Part shown: positions 9,933 to 18,784 of the stretch, one piece after another
How the letters are laid out: each line of letters begins with the position of its first letter
Numbering within the stretch: position 1 is the stretch's first letter
Assembly: GCF_004297125.1 (NCBI RefSeq)
Contig: NZ_SCVD01000006.1
Span: 1 to 64,000 of the forward strand
Reading direction: 5' to 3'
Length of the DNA: 64,000 nt
Source of the DNA: Phenylobacterium sp.
GTDB taxonomy: Bacteria; Pseudomonadota; Alphaproteobacteria; Caulobacterales; Caulobacteraceae
Notes under the pieces: model-generated
Seen by the model: the letters and a program-made list of their open reading frames with translations, nothing else
What the model was told of the DNA's origin: nothing
Databases searched by the model: none
Program-made: the position numbers and the translations under genes

Positions 9933-10723
9933 CAGGCGGCCTCCAACACGACTTGGACTGTCTTGAGCATCGACTTGGTTCTTTCGAGCATCTCGCCAAT
10001 CTCGTCGACCCAGGAGTCAAGCAGCGCCATATTCTCTACATCCACTCCGTGCTCGGCATAGTCAGAGTACCTAAATTCCGCGACGTCGCTCTTCTCCCTG
10101 AGCATTTCAGAAAGGTCCGCCGCCGAGATACCTTTGCTTACGAGAAACTTGGCGCGCAGTGCACTCAAATATCTCGAAGCAGCCTCGGAGTCGGATTCTC
10201 GAAGCCTGACATATTCCGACCTCTCATCAGCACTAGTCTCCATGAGATCGAAAAGGGCATCTCTGCTCTTCAAGACATCGGCGCGCAGAACGACAATTCT
10301 ATTGCCTACCTTGTCGTTCGCGTACCCCACGACATTCAAAAGAACGCCGATCTCATCAAGATATCCGCCGGACGCGGATACCATACTGGCCTTATCGCCG
10401 TGACGAATGCCTGCCTCCAATGCAGGGACGAAACTCTGATACCCAAAGACGACGTTGCGGAGCACCCTGAGTTCGTCCCAGGAGAACTCAAGCTGACGTT
10501 TGACCTTGGCGCGCATCTCATAAAGCTCGACGCGCCAGCGGCTGAGGTCGGTCAGCGAGCGCTCGATAATCCCCGACGCCTGCGCATGCCGGCCTTCGAT
10601 GAGTTGAGCGCGGAGTACCACCAGAGTTGCGACGGTTACGGCAGCTAAAACGAAAGTGCCGATCGCGGTTAGGGCGATCCAAACGAGCTCCGTCTGCCCC
10701 AGAAATGTTTGCTCTGACGGCAC
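9932..10723 (-). CDS. Membrane-anchored protein of unknown function inserted between nuoF and nuoG
   Basis: A 263-residue protein that I do not recognise as a complex I subunit. One membrane helix is visible at about residues 13-36; the remainder is charged, helix-rich and likely cytoplasmic, with regularly spaced Leu/Arg/Glu compatible with coiled coil. The base composition is unlike its neighbours: the 60 bases at 10201-10260 contain 29 G+C, against 41 of 60 at 11041-11100 in nuoF. It starts at GTG 10723, three bases after the nuoF stop, and ends in a 4-base overlap with nuoG, so it sits in the operon without breaking translation. The general build (N-terminal helix, then helical domain) resembles loosely defined DUF4760-type proteins; this is a weak comparison. 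Recent acquisition is inferred from composition. Confidence 0.85.
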   Translation of the reverse strand: MPSEQTFLGQTELVWIALTAIGTFVLAAVTVATLVVLRAQLIEGRHAQASGIIERSLTDLSRWRVELYEMRAKVKRQLEFSWDELRVLRNVVFGYQSFVPALEAGIRHGDKASMVSASGGYLDEIGVLLNVVGYANDKVGNRIVVLRADVLKSRDALFDLMETSADERSEYVRLRESDSEAASRYLSALRAKFLVSKGISAADLSEMLREKSDVAEFRYSDYAEHGVDVENMALLDSWVDEIGEMLERTKSMLKTVQVVLEAA

Positions 10724-10726
10724 GCC

Positions 10727-12040
10727 CTACTCCGCCGCGATCGAGGCGCCGGCGTAGACGCCTTTGCGCGCGCGGTACTGGGTAATGCGATCCTCCACCT
10801 CGTGGCGGAAGTGGCGGAACAGGCCCTGGATCGGCCAGGCGGCCGCGTCCCCGAGCCCGCAGATGGTGTGGCCTTCCACCTGGCTGGCCACGTCCAGCAG
10901 CAGGTCGATCTCGGACATCTCGGCCTCGCCGGTGACCATCCGTTCCATGACCCGCCACATCCAGCCAGTGCCTTCGCGGCACGGCGTACACTGGCCGCAG
11001 CTCTCGTGCTTGTAGAAATAGGCCGCCCGCGCGATCGCCTTCACCAGGTCCGCGTCCTTGTCGAACACGATCATGGTGCCGGTGCCCAGGCCCGAGCCCC
11101 GCGCCTGCAGGTCCTCATAGGTCATCAGGGCGTCTTCGCACTGATCCGCCGGGATCATCCGCACCGAGATCCCGCCCGGGATCACGGCCTTCAGGTTGCC
11201 CCAGCCGCCGCGCACGCCGCCGAAGTGGTCCTCGATCAGCTGCTTGACGCTGATGCCGACCGCGTCCTCGACCACGCACGGCTTGTTCAGGTGGCCCGAG
11301 CCCGCGAACAGCTTGGTGCCGGTGGATTTCTCGGTGCCGAACTGGGCGAACCAGTCGGCGCCTCGCCTAAGGATGGTGCCGACGACCGCGATGGTCTCGA
11401 CGTTGTTCACCGTGGTCGGGCAGCCATAGATGCCGGCGCCCGCCGGGAACGGCGGCTTCAGCCGCGGCTGGCCCTTCTTGCCCTCGAAGCTCTCCATCAG
11501 GGCGGTTTCGTCGCCGCAGATGTAGGCCCCGCCCCCGTGCTGCAGGCCGACGTCGACGTCGTACCCCAGGATGCTGCCCTTGCCGATCAGCTTGGCGTCG
11601 TAGGCCTGGCGGATCGCCGCCGTCAGGCGCTCGCGCTCATGCACGTACTCGCCGCGGATGTAGATGTAGGCCTGGCGCGACCGCATCGCCCGGCAGGCGA
11701 TCACGCAGCCCTCGATCAGCAGGTGCGGGTCGTTGCGCAGGATGTCGCGGTCCTTGCACGCGCCCGGCTCGGACTCATCGGCGTTGACCAGCAGGTAGTG
11801 CGGACGCTCGCTCTCCACCTTCGGCATGAAGGTCCACTTCAGGCCGGTGGCGAAGCCTGCCCCGCCGCGGCCGCGCAGGCCCGAGGCCTTCATCTGGTCG
11901 CAAATCCACTCCGGGGTCTGGGCGACGATGTCCGCCGTGCCGTTCCAGGCGCCGCGCGCCTTCGCCCCCTCCAGGCCCCAGTCACGCTGGCCGTAGAGGT
12001 TGAGGAAGATGCGGTCCTTGTCGGCCAGAATACCAGCCAC
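10727..12040 (-). CDS. nuoF: NADH-quinone oxidoreductase subunit F (NADH/FMN binding)
   Basis: A 437-residue flavoprotein subunit that oxidises NADH and passes electrons through FMN to cluster N3. Visible motifs are the glycine-rich NADH site [12 protein letters not shown], the FMN-binding [13 protein letters not shown] region, and the [4Fe-4S] motif [11 protein letters not shown] with its distal Cys further on in HTICGLGDA. Translation starts at GTG 12040, two bases after the stop of the small upstream membrane gene. Confidence 0.97.
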   Translation of the reverse strand: MAGILADKDRIFLNLYGQRDWGLEGAKARGAWNGTADIVAQTPEWICDQMKASGLRGRGGAGFATGLKWTFMPKVESERPHYLLVNADESEPGACKDRDILRNDPHLLIEGCVIACRAMRSRQAYIYIRGEYVHERERLTAAIRQAYDAKLIGKGSILGYDVDVGLQHGGGAYICGDETALMESFEGKKGQPRLKPPFPAGAGIYGCPTTVNNVETIAVVGTILRRGADWFAQFGTEKSTGTKLFAGSGHLNKPCVVEDAVGISVKQLIEDHFGGVRGGWGNLKAVIPGGISVRMIPADQCEDALMTYEDLQARGSGLGTGTMIVFDKDADLVKAIARAAYFYKHESCGQCTPCREGTGWMWRVMERMVTGEAEMSEIDLLLDVASQVEGHTICGLGDAAAWPIQGLFRHFRHEVEDRITQYRARKGVYAGASIAAE

Positions 12041-12042
12041 GC

Positions 12043-12255
12043 TCAGGCTCCTTTGCCCGGGCCACGGAGCCCGGCGATAAACCAGATCTGCGTCGCGAAA
12101 CCGCCCGCCAGGGCCGCGACGAAAACGATGAGCGCCCAGTCGAGCGCCAGCTTGAAATACCCGACCAGCGCAGCCAGCGCCGTCAGCGCGGCCAGCACGT
12201 TGACGACCATCATCACGGTCCGCCGCTTCTTGATGACAGCCACGTCCACCGTCAT
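12043..12255 (-). CDS. Small two-helix membrane protein inside the nuo operon
   Basis: A 70-residue protein with a basic N terminus (VIKKRR) followed by two hydrophobic helices, at about residues 14-34 and 40-60, and a short basic tail. No catalytic motif is visible. The ATG at 12255 overlaps the nuoE stop codon by 4 bases and the gene ends 2 bases before nuoF, so it is co-translated with the NADH-dehydrogenase module. It is not one of the 14 core subunits. It might be a supernumerary or assembly protein, by position only. Confidence 0.8.
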   Translation of the reverse strand: MTVDVAVIKKRRTVMMVVNVLAALTALAALVGYFKLALDWALIVFVAALAGGFATQIWFIAGLRGPGKGA

Positions 12256-12932
12256 GCCGGGGCCTTCGCCGGCTTGCCCGGCTTGGGCGGCAGGTTGGGG
12301 ATCTTGATCTTCTTGCCCAGCGAGCCGTCGAACAGCTTCGCGTCCGTCAGCGTGAGGGGCCCGCCCTCCGGCGCCGAGCCTTGGCGGCCGATGGCGGAAC
12401 CGGGCTTCGGCTTCTTGCCGGCGGCGAAGTCGTCCAGCAGCTTCTCGAAGCTCTCCGGCGTCAGGTCCTCGTAGTAGTAGTCGTTGATCGCCGCCATCGG
12501 GGCGTTCGAGCAGGCGCCCAGGCACTCGACTTCCTGCCAGTAGAACTTGCCGTCGGCGGAGCGATGGTTCTGCGCGCCGAACTTGCGCTTGCAGACCGCC
12601 ATCAGGCCTTCCGAGCCGCGGGTCTGGCACGGCGTCGTGCCGCACACCTGGACCAGGGCCACGTCGCCCACCGGCTCCAGCATGAACATCGTGTAGAAGG
12701 TCGCCACCTCCAGCACCCGGATCACCGGCATGCCCAGCAGCTCGGCCACGGCGCGGATCGCGGGCTCGCTGATCCAGCCTTCCTGCTTCTGGACCAGCCA
12801 CAGGGTCGGCACCACGGCCGACTGCTGCTTGCCCGCCGGGAAATTGGCCATCCAGGCCTTGGCGGCCTTCAGGGTCGCCGGGCTGAAGGCGAAGCTCGCC
12901 GGCTGGTTCGGGCTGAGACGACGGACGCTCAC
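12252..12932 (-). CDS. nuoE: NADH-quinone oxidoreductase subunit E ([2Fe-2S])
   Basis: A 226-residue thioredoxin-like ferredoxin carrying cluster N1a next to NuoF. The four ligand cysteines are visible in [10 protein letters not shown] and [12 protein letters not shown]. The protein is longer than the 160-170 residues of enterobacteria because of a C-terminal Pro/Lys-rich tail, which is common in alphaproteobacteria. The start is a GTG at 12932, eight bases downstream of the stop codon of the NTF2-like gene. Confidence 0.96.
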   Translation of the reverse strand: MSVRRLSPNQPASFAFSPATLKAAKAWMANFPAGKQQSAVVPTLWLVQKQEGWISEPAIRAVAELLGMPVIRVLEVATFYTMFMLEPVGDVALVQVCGTTPCQTRGSEGLMAVCKRKFGAQNHRSADGKFYWQEVECLGACSNAPMAAINDYYYEDLTPESFEKLLDDFAAGKKPKPGSAIGRQGSAPEGGPLTLTDAKLFDGSLGKKIKIPNLPPKPGKPAKAPA

Positions 12933-12939
12933 GCGGGCC

Positions 12940-13290
12940 TCACTTACGGAAATCCACGCGGGCGATCCTGCCGCCGGCGAGGGTGTAGATGGCGATGACC
13001 TGGAAGGCCTCGTTCACGCCGTCCCGGAACACCCGTTCGTGGTCCACGACGGTGTCGCCCACCACGATCCGGTTCACGAGCTCGGCCCGGTTCTGCGGGA
13101 AGTCGGCGAAGACCTGCACGTACTTGGCCCGATAGGCGGCCATGCCCCGGATCGTCACGTCGCCGTTCAGGTCGGCCACGACCACGTCGTCGGCGAAGAA
13201 GGCGCAGTGCGCGTCCAGGTCCTGGAGGTTGTAGGCGTCGAGCTGGCCCTGGGCGAGCTCCGCCGGCTTGAGGGTCCCGTTCGCCGTCAC
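12940..13290 (-). CDS. NTF2/SnoaL-like protein inside the nuo operon
   Basis: A 116-residue protein with the look of the SnoaL / nuclear-transport-factor-2 superfamily: an N-terminal helix [19 protein letters not shown] (the person-to-person 'wash through' Asp cluster typical of the cone-shaped fold), then [15 protein letters not shown] and a C-terminal beta-rich part with ITLxGGRI-type turn (here [14 protein letters not shown]). Such folds bind small hydrophobic ligands or act as isomerases, but no catalytic residues can be assigned. It starts at a GTG at 13290 that overlaps the nuoD stop (GTGA), so it is coupled to nuoD, and precedes nuoE by 7 bases. Function in respiration is unproven. Confidence 0.82.
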   Translation of the reverse strand: MTANGTLKPAELAQGQLDAYNLQDLDAHCAFFADDVVVADLNGDVTIRGMAAYRAKYVQVFADFPQNRAELVNRIVVGDTVVDHERVFRDGVNEAFQVIAIYTLAGGRIARVDFRK

Positions 13291-14525
13291 CGGTCGATCT
13301 CCCCGAACACGATGTCCAGCGAGCCCAGGATGGCGGAGACGTCGGCCAGCATGTGGCCGCGGTTCATCCAGTCCATGGCCTGCAGGTGCGGATAGCCCGG
13401 GGCGCGGATCTTGGCGCGGTATGGCTTGTTGGTCCCGTCGCTCACCAGATAGACGCCGAACTCGCCCTTCGGCGCTTCGACGGCCGCATAGACCTCGCCC
13501 GGCGGGGTCCGATAGCCCTCGGTGAAGATCTTGAAGTGGTGGATCAGGGCTTCCATCGACCGCTTCATCTCGCCCCGGCGGGGGGCGGCGATCTTGTTGT
13601 CCTCGATCAGCACCGGGCCCGGCGACTTCAGCAGGCGCTCGCAGCACTGCTTCATGATCTTCGTGGACTCGCGCATCTCCTGCATGCGGCAGAGATAGCG
13701 GTCGTAGCAGTCGCCGTTCTTGCCGAGCGGAATGTCGAATTCCATCTCGTTGTAGCAGGCATAGGGCTGGGAGCGGCGCAGGTCCCAGGCGATGCCCGAG
13801 CCGCGCACCATCACGCCCGAGAAGCTGCGCTCGATCGCCTCCTGGGCGGTCACCACGCCGATGTCGACGTTGCGCTGCTTGAAGATGCGGTTGTTGGTGA
13901 TCAGGCCTTCGATGTCGTCGCAGATGCGCGGGAACAGCTCGCACCAGTCGGCGATATCCCGCACCAGCGCTTCCGGAAGGTCCTGCCGCACGCCGCCGAC
14001 GCGGTAGTAGTTGGCGTGCATCCGCGCGCCCGAGGCCCGCTCGTAGAACACCATCAGCTGTTCGCGCGGCTCGAAGCCCCACAGCGGCGGCGTCAGCGCG
14101 CCCACGTCCATCGCCTGCGTCGTGACGTTCAGCAGGTGGTTCAGGATCCGGCCGATCTCGTCGTACAGCGTGCGGATCAGCTGCGCCCGGTACGGCGCCT
14201 CGACGCCCAGCAGCTTCTCGATGGCGAGCACATAGGCGTGCTCCTGGTTCATCGGCGCCACGTAGTCGAGGCGGTCCATGTACGGGATCGTCTGCTGATA
14301 GGGCCGGGCCTCCATCAGCTTCTCGGTGCCACGGTGCAGCAGGCCGATGTGCGGATCGACCCGCTCTACGACTTCGCCGTCCAGCTCCAGCACCAAGCGC
14401 AGCACGCCGTGGGCCGCGGGGTGCTGCGGGCCGAAGTTGATGTTGAACTTCCGGACCGGGGTCTCGGGGACCTTGGGGTCGTGGAAATAGTCGGTGGCCT
14501 GGGCCGGTGCGTTGTCGCCGGTCAT
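13287..14525 (-). CDS. nuoD: NADH-quinone oxidoreductase subunit D (49 kDa-type)
   Basis: A 412-residue quinone-site subunit related to [NiFe] hydrogenase large subunits. Conserved stretches include [14 protein letters not shown] at the N terminus, [12 protein letters not shown], and the C-terminal [16 protein letters not shown]. The hydrogenase nickel ligands are absent as expected. NuoC and NuoD are separate proteins here, unlike the fused form of enterobacteria. The ATG at 14525 overlaps the nuoC stop by 4 bases. Confidence 0.97.
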   Translation of the reverse strand: MTGDNAPAQATDYFHDPKVPETPVRKFNINFGPQHPAAHGVLRLVLELDGEVVERVDPHIGLLHRGTEKLMEARPYQQTIPYMDRLDYVAPMNQEHAYVLAIEKLLGVEAPYRAQLIRTLYDEIGRILNHLLNVTTQAMDVGALTPPLWGFEPREQLMVFYERASGARMHANYYRVGGVRQDLPEALVRDIADWCELFPRICDDIEGLITNNRIFKQRNVDIGVVTAQEAIERSFSGVMVRGSGIAWDLRRSQPYACYNEMEFDIPLGKNGDCYDRYLCRMQEMRESTKIMKQCCERLLKSPGPVLIEDNKIAAPRRGEMKRSMEALIHHFKIFTEGYRTPPGEVYAAVEAPKGEFGVYLVSDGTNKPYRAKIRAPGYPHLQAMDWMNRGHMLADVSAILGSLDIVFGEIDR

Positions 14526-15142
14526 GACTTGCTCTTCTCGTCACCGGGCAGCAGGGCGGCAAAGCCCCGCTCCGCGCCTTCCCACGGGCTCAGGAAGTCC
14601 CAGTTGCGCCATTCCACGGACTTCACGGGCTCGTACACCACCCGCTTCAGCTCCTCGTCGTAGCGGACCTCGACATAGCCGGTCATCGGGAAGTCCTTCC
14701 GCAGCGGATGGCCGTGGAAGCCGTAGTCGGTGAGGATCCGGCGCAGGTCTGGGTGCCCGTCGAAGAAGATCCCGTACATGTCGAACGCCTCGCGCTCGAA
14801 CCAGTCGGCGGCCGAGAACACGCCCACCACCGACGGCACGGCGGTGTCCTCGTCCGTCTGCACCTTGATCCGCACCCGCCGGTTCTTGGTCATCGACAGC
14901 AGGTGGTAGACCACGTCGAAGCGCTTCTCGCGCTCGGGATAGTCCACGCCGCACAGGTCGATGAGCTGGTGGAAGCCCTGCACGTCGCGCAGGTAGGTCA
15001 GCGCCTCGACGATCTTGCCGGCCGGCGCGGTCAGGGTCAGCTCGCCGTACTGCACGTCCGCGCCCAGGACCACGCCCTTGGCTTCCTTGAGGATCGCCTT
15101 GCCCAGCTTGGAAAGATCGGTGTCGGAAACGGGCCAGGTCAT
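14522..15142 (-). CDS. nuoC: NADH-quinone oxidoreductase subunit C (30 kDa-type)
   Basis: A 206-residue hydrophilic connecting subunit. The family signature [24 protein letters not shown] is present at about residues 110-135 ([18 protein letters not shown] region), followed by [11 protein letters not shown]. The open frame continues upstream within nuoB but the ATG at 15142 gives the typical N terminus and overlaps the nuoB stop by 4 bases. Confidence 0.97.
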   Translation of the reverse strand: MTWPVSDTDLSKLGKAILKEAKGVVLGADVQYGELTLTAPAGKIVEALTYLRDVQGFHQLIDLCGVDYPEREKRFDVVYHLLSMTKNRRVRIKVQTDEDTAVPSVVGVFSAADWFEREAFDMYGIFFDGHPDLRRILTDYGFHGHPLRKDFPMTGYVEVRYDEELKRVVYEPVKSVEWRNWDFLSPWEGAERGFAALLPGDEKSKS

Positions 15143-15735
15143 CGCACGATGGTCCCGGTCCGGCGGATCTTCTTCTGCAGTTGCAGCACGCCGTAGACCA
15201 GCGCCTCGGCGGTGGGCGGACAGCCCGGGACATAGATGTCCACCGGCACGATCCGGTCGCAGCCGCGCACCGTCGAATAGCTGAAGTAGTAGTAGCCGCC
15301 GCCGTTGGCGCAGCTGCCCATCGAGATCACGTAGCGCGGCTCGGGCATCTGGTCGTAGACCTTGCGCAGCGCCGGAGCCATCTTGTTCACCAGGGTGCCG
15401 GCCACGATCATCACGTCGCTCTGGCGCGGGCTGGCGCGCGGCGCGAAGCCGTAGCGCTCCAGGTCGTAGCGCGGCATGGACGCCTGCATCATCTCGACCG
15501 CGCAGCAGGCCAGGCCGAAGGTCATCCACATCAGCGAGCCGGTGCGCGCCCAGGTGATCAGGTCGTCGACCCCGGCGGTCACGAAGCCCTTGTCGGCCAG
15601 CCGCTGGGAGACGCCGTCGAAGAACGGGTCGTGCTTCTGCGGATCATACCCTTCGACCGCGGTGCGGCCGCCGGCGCCCGCAGGCAGGATCAGGGATTTG
15701 CCGCCGGTGGGCGCGGGGGGAACGACTACTCCCAT
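15139..15735 (-). CDS. nuoB: NADH-quinone oxidoreductase subunit B (cluster N2)
   Basis: A 198-residue subunit carrying cluster N2, the last iron-sulfur centre before quinone. The tandem cysteines GLACCAVEM, plus GSCANGGG and [12 protein letters not shown], supply all four ligands. The start is ATG 15735, inside the last codons of nuoA (10-base overlap). A Gly/Ala/Pro-rich N-terminal tail of about 45 residues precedes the conserved core. Confidence 0.97.
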   Translation of the reverse strand: MGVVVPPAPTGGKSLILPAGAGGRTAVEGYDPQKHDPFFDGVSQRLADKGFVTAGVDDLITWARTGSLMWMTFGLACCAVEMMQASMPRYDLERYGFAPRASPRQSDVMIVAGTLVNKMAPALRKVYDQMPEPRYVISMGSCANGGGYYYFSYSTVRGCDRIVPVDIYVPGCPPTAEALVYGVLQLQKKIRRTGTIVR

Positions 15736-16103
15736 TCCAGGGCGCCTTTCTTCCACTCGTAGACGAACCCGACGGTCAGCACGCCCAGGAACGTCATCAT
15801 CGACCAGAACGCGTAGATGGCCACGTCCTGGGGCAGCTTCATTAGCGCCACCGCCCATGGGAACAGGAACGCGACCTCGAGGTCGAAGATGATGAACAGG
15901 ATCGAGACCAGGTAGAATCGGACGTCGAACTTCATCCGCGCATCGTCGAAGGCGTTGAAGCCGCATTCGTACGACGACAGCTTTTCCGGGTCCGGCGCCC
16001 GGGGGGCGAGCACGGTGGCCGCGAAGATGAAGACGATGCCCAACACCGCCGCGATCCCGAGGAAGATCGCGATGGGCAGGTACTCGAGCAAAAAGACGTT
16101 CAT
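15726..16103 (-). CDS. nuoA: NADH-quinone oxidoreductase subunit A
   Basis: A 125-residue protein with three membrane helices, first gene of the operon. The conserved loop [18 protein letters not shown] (the loop with the redox-state-sensitive Cys in homologues) and [13 protein letters not shown] are intact. The frame is open for 38 more codons upstream, but the ATG at 16103 is preceded by a good GGAG site (about 16110-16114 on the minus strand) and gives the usual N terminus. Confidence 0.97.
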   Translation of the reverse strand: MNVFLLEYLPIAIFLGIAAVLGIVFIFAATVLAPRAPDPEKLSSYECGFNAFDDARMKFDVRFYLVSILFIIFDLEVAFLFPWAVALMKLPQDVAIYAFWSMMTFLGVLTVGFVYEWKKGALEWE

Positions 16104-16133
16104 GGGGTCTCCGGACGGGAGTCGCGGCGCCCT

Positions 16134-16160
16134 TCTAGACCGATCATTCGGGCGTTTCAA
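16134..16160 (-). promoter_or_regulatory. Candidate promoter of the nuo operon
   Basis: On the minus strand TTGAAA (16160-16155) and TCTAGA (16139-16134) are separated by 15 bases, resembling a housekeeping -35/-10 pair of alphaproteobacteria. The predicted start of transcription would fall about 25 bases before the nuoA ATG. No other convincing pair is seen between the tRNA and nuoA. Spacing is on the short side, so this is a candidate only. Confidence 0.35.
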
Positions 16161-16310
16161 ACTGCCCTTGTGCGACGCGAAATGACACCGTCGCCGTGAT
16201 TTGCGAATGCGTCGCAATATCTTACGTCGCCCCTCGAAAACGAGAGGCGGACGCGGCTTCTCGCCGCGCGCTGGACCATCTGGTTTTCAGGAAAATCCGC
16301 CGCCGGACGG

Positions 16311-16387
<77 letters not shown>

Positions 16388-16494
16388 GCAGGACCGTCCG
16401 GTCGTGCGAAGGCGGCTCTCATATGGGCGGGCCGGAATCGTGTCAACGGAAGAGTGTGCGGCACGACGCCCGTGCCTGTGCATGGTTGCGCCGG

Positions 16495-18546
16495 CTAAGC
16501 CGCCTGTGCGGCCGCCGGCGAGCCGAGCGCGGCGTCCAGGGCGGCGTACAGGCTGGCGATGTCCAGGGGCTTGGCGATATGGCCGTCCATCCCGGCCGCC
16601 AAGTACGAATCGAGCTGGTGGCGCATCACATTGGCGGTCAGGGCCAGCACCGGCGTCGGCGCCACGCCCCTCTGGGCCTCCAGGGCGCGGATCGCGCGCG
16701 TGGCGTCCAGGCCGTTCATCTCCGGCATCTGCACGTCCATCAGCACCACGTCGAACGCGCCGGCGGCATAGGCCGCCACCGCCTCGCGCCCGTTGCCGGC
16801 CAGGGTGACCTCGGCCTCCAGCGGCTCCAGCAGGGCGCGCAGCACAAGCTGGTTGGTAGGGTTATCCTCGGCGGCCAGCACGCGCAGCCGGCGCGGGGGC
16901 TCCGCGGGCGCGGCGTCGGGCGCCAGCGCCTCGGCTCCCGCCGGTCCCCGGACCAGCGGGAGGCTGAAGGCGAACCGCGAGCCCTTGCCCGGCTGGCTGA
17001 CGGCTTTTATGGCGCCGCCCATCAGCTCCACGAGTTCCTGGCAGATCGCCAGGCCCAGCCCCGTGCCGCCATAGCGCCGCGTCGTGGAGGCGTCGGCCTG
17101 GGCGAACTTGTCGAACAGGTGCGGGATGCTCGCAGCATCGAGGCCGATCCCGGTGTCGATCACCGCGAAGCAGACGTGAGCCCCGCACGGCTCCATGGCC
17201 AGGGTCACCGATCCGGAGGCCGTGAACTTCACGGCGTTGGCCACCAGGTTCGACAGCACCTGCCGGATCCTGAGCGCGTCGCCGATCCAGGCGCCGCGGA
17301 CCGCCTCGTCCACCTCCAGCGTCAGCGCCAGGCCCTTCTCCGCGGCCAGGCCGCCGAAGGTGGCGCAGACCTGGCGGCCCACCGCCTCCAGGTCGAAGAT
17401 CGCCTCCTCCATCTCCAGCTTGCCAGCCTGCAGCTTCGAGAGGTCCAGCACGTCGTTCAGCAGGGCCAGCAGCGTCGATCCGGATTCGCGGATCACACGC
17501 AGGCGCTCGCGCTGGTCCGGGCTCAGCTCGTGCATGTCCATCGCCTGCGCCATCCCCAGCACGCCGTTCAGCGGCGTGCGGATCTCGTGGCTCATGTTGG
17601 CGATGAATTCCGACTTCGCCCGCCCCCCGGCCTCGGCCAGGTCGCGGGCCGTCACCACCTCGCGCGCCAACCGCCGGACACGCAGGATCAGCAGGCCCGC
17701 CACGCAGATCACCGCCACCCCGAAACCCAGGATCTGCGGTGCGGCCTGGCGAAACACCGCGTGGCCCAGCAGGTCGGGCCGCCAGCCGATGGCCGCCACG
17801 GGCGCTCCGTCCACGGAGGCCAGCGGCGCCGACGGCCCCGCCCCCTCCCCGATGATCACGCGCGCATCCTTGAGCCCGTAGTCCTGGGCCAGCCACCGCA
17901 GGAATTCGCCGTTCACCTCGACGGCCGACACGATGACCGGCAGCGGGGTCGCGAGCAGGCGGTCGCGGTGATGCGGTTCCGGGGTTACCGTCGCCGCGGC
18001 CGCCAGATAGGCCCGGCCGCCGATCGTCACGGCGCCCATGGCCGAGCCCTGCCGGTCGAACCCCATGGCGTCGGGATTGGCGGCGACCTTGGCTTCGGAC
18101 TGCCGGCGGGCCGCGGCAAGCACCGGGCGCGCGGCGGCGGTGAAGGCCGCGACGGCGTCTGGCGGGACGGTGTCGCCGTCCTTGGCCGCATAGATCGGCC
18201 GGTCGCGGGCGTCGAACAGCACCGTCAGGTCGTGTTTGCGCGACCGCTGCAGATCGTGGCCGTAGTTGATCTCCACCCAGCGGACGTCGAAGCGCCGCGC
18301 CGTGCGCTCGTAGCCGTCGGTCCACATGGAGACGATACGGACGTCCTCGGCGACTTCGAGCTGCCGGTGCGCGATCGCCCGTTGCATCAGCGTCGCCTCG
18401 CGCGTGCTCGTCAGATGGTTCACCGCCTCGTCGGCGTAGAACACCAGCGCGACGCAGGCCGCCAGCACGATCAGGGCCGCGGCGACCGCCAGGCCCATGA
18501 CCGCGTTCGGCGACCGCCAACGGTCGAGAGGGGCGAGCTCCGTCAT
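16495..18546 (-). CDS. CHASE4-type hybrid sensor histidine kinase
   Basis: An inner-membrane sensor of about 683 residues. A first membrane helix (about residues 14-38) is followed by a periplasmic region resembling CHASE4 (MWTDGYERTARRFD then VRWVEINYG), a second helix near residues 270-290, then a HisKA domain with phosphorylated His in NMSHEIRTPLNG (about residue 320), HATPase_c motifs ([23 protein letters not shown]) and a C-terminal receiver with acceptor Asp in VLMDVQMP. The ATG at 18546 is chosen; a GTG at 18564 would add six residues. It is transcribed divergently from the CtrA-like gene. The stimulus is unknown. Confidence 0.93.
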   Translation of the reverse strand: MTELAPLDRWRSPNAVMGLAVAAALIVLAACVALVFYADEAVNHLTSTREATLMQRAIAHRQLEVAEDVRIVSMWTDGYERTARRFDVRWVEINYGHDLQRSRKHDLTVLFDARDRPIYAAKDGDTVPPDAVAAFTAAARPVLAAARRQSEAKVAANPDAMGFDRQGSAMGAVTIGGRAYLAAAATVTPEPHHRDRLLATPLPVIVSAVEVNGEFLRWLAQDYGLKDARVIIGEGAGPSAPLASVDGAPVAAIGWRPDLLGHAVFRQAAPQILGFGVAVICVAGLLILRVRRLAREVVTARDLAEAGGRAKSEFIANMSHEIRTPLNGVLGMAQAMDMHELSPDQRERLRVIRESGSTLLALLNDVLDLSKLQAGKLEMEEAIFDLEAVGRQVCATFGGLAAEKGLALTLEVDEAVRGAWIGDALRIRQVLSNLVANAVKFTASGSVTLAMEPCGAHVCFAVIDTGIGLDAASIPHLFDKFAQADASTTRRYGGTGLGLAICQELVELMGGAIKAVSQPGKGSRFAFSLPLVRGPAGAEALAPDAAPAEPPRRLRVLAAEDNPTNQLVLRALLEPLEAEVTLAGNGREAVAAYAAGAFDVVLMDVQMPEMNGLDATRAIRALEAQRGVAPTPVLALTANVMRHQLDSYLAAGMDGHIAKPLDIASLYAALDAALGSPAAAQAA

Positions 18547-18706
18547 GGCCTTCACGGTGTCCACGACGCGCCTAAGAGCTCGTTGATTTGGGCCCCCGTG
18601 GGTGGGCGAGCGCCAATCTGCCGCAGCCTGCCCACCCCTGCGTCAGCCGGTCACACGGGAATCCCCGTAGGTAAACGGCACGGATTTCGGCGACCCCCAT
18701 CTCCGT

Positions 18707-18734
18707 GGTTCAACACGGTTAACGAATGTGAACC
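18707..18734. promoter_or_regulatory. 28-bp palindromic site upstream of the CtrA-like gene
   Basis: The arms GGTTCA (18707-18712) and TGAACC (18729-18734) are exact inverted repeats placed symmetrically about a central palindrome GTTAAC (18718-18723). The centre contains the TTAAC half of a CtrA box, but the canonical TTAA-N7-TTAAC spacing is not met. It lies about 50 bases before the chosen start of the CtrA-like gene and so could be an operator for it or for the divergent kinase gene. Confidence 0.45.
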
Positions 18735-18784
18735 GGAACGGAGCGGCCCACGCCGCCACCCGGAAGCCAGATGGGAGATCGGTG

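Noticed and set aside
7891..10742. 18 identical bases (CCCTACTCCGCCGCGATC) at the 3' ends of both nuoG and nuoF
   Set aside because: Both encode the same short C-terminal residues with a TAG stop; chance with common codons is enough, although a link to the insertion between the genes cannot be excluded.
16228..16248. Hairpin between tRNA-Asp and nuoA as terminator of the tRNA
   Set aside because: One mismatch in the stem and no T-run on the minus strand.
18707..18734. Canonical CtrA box (TTAA-N7-TTAAC) in front of the CtrA-like gene
   Set aside because: Only one TTAAC half-site is present; the spacing of the second half does not fit, so it is reported as a palindrome instead.
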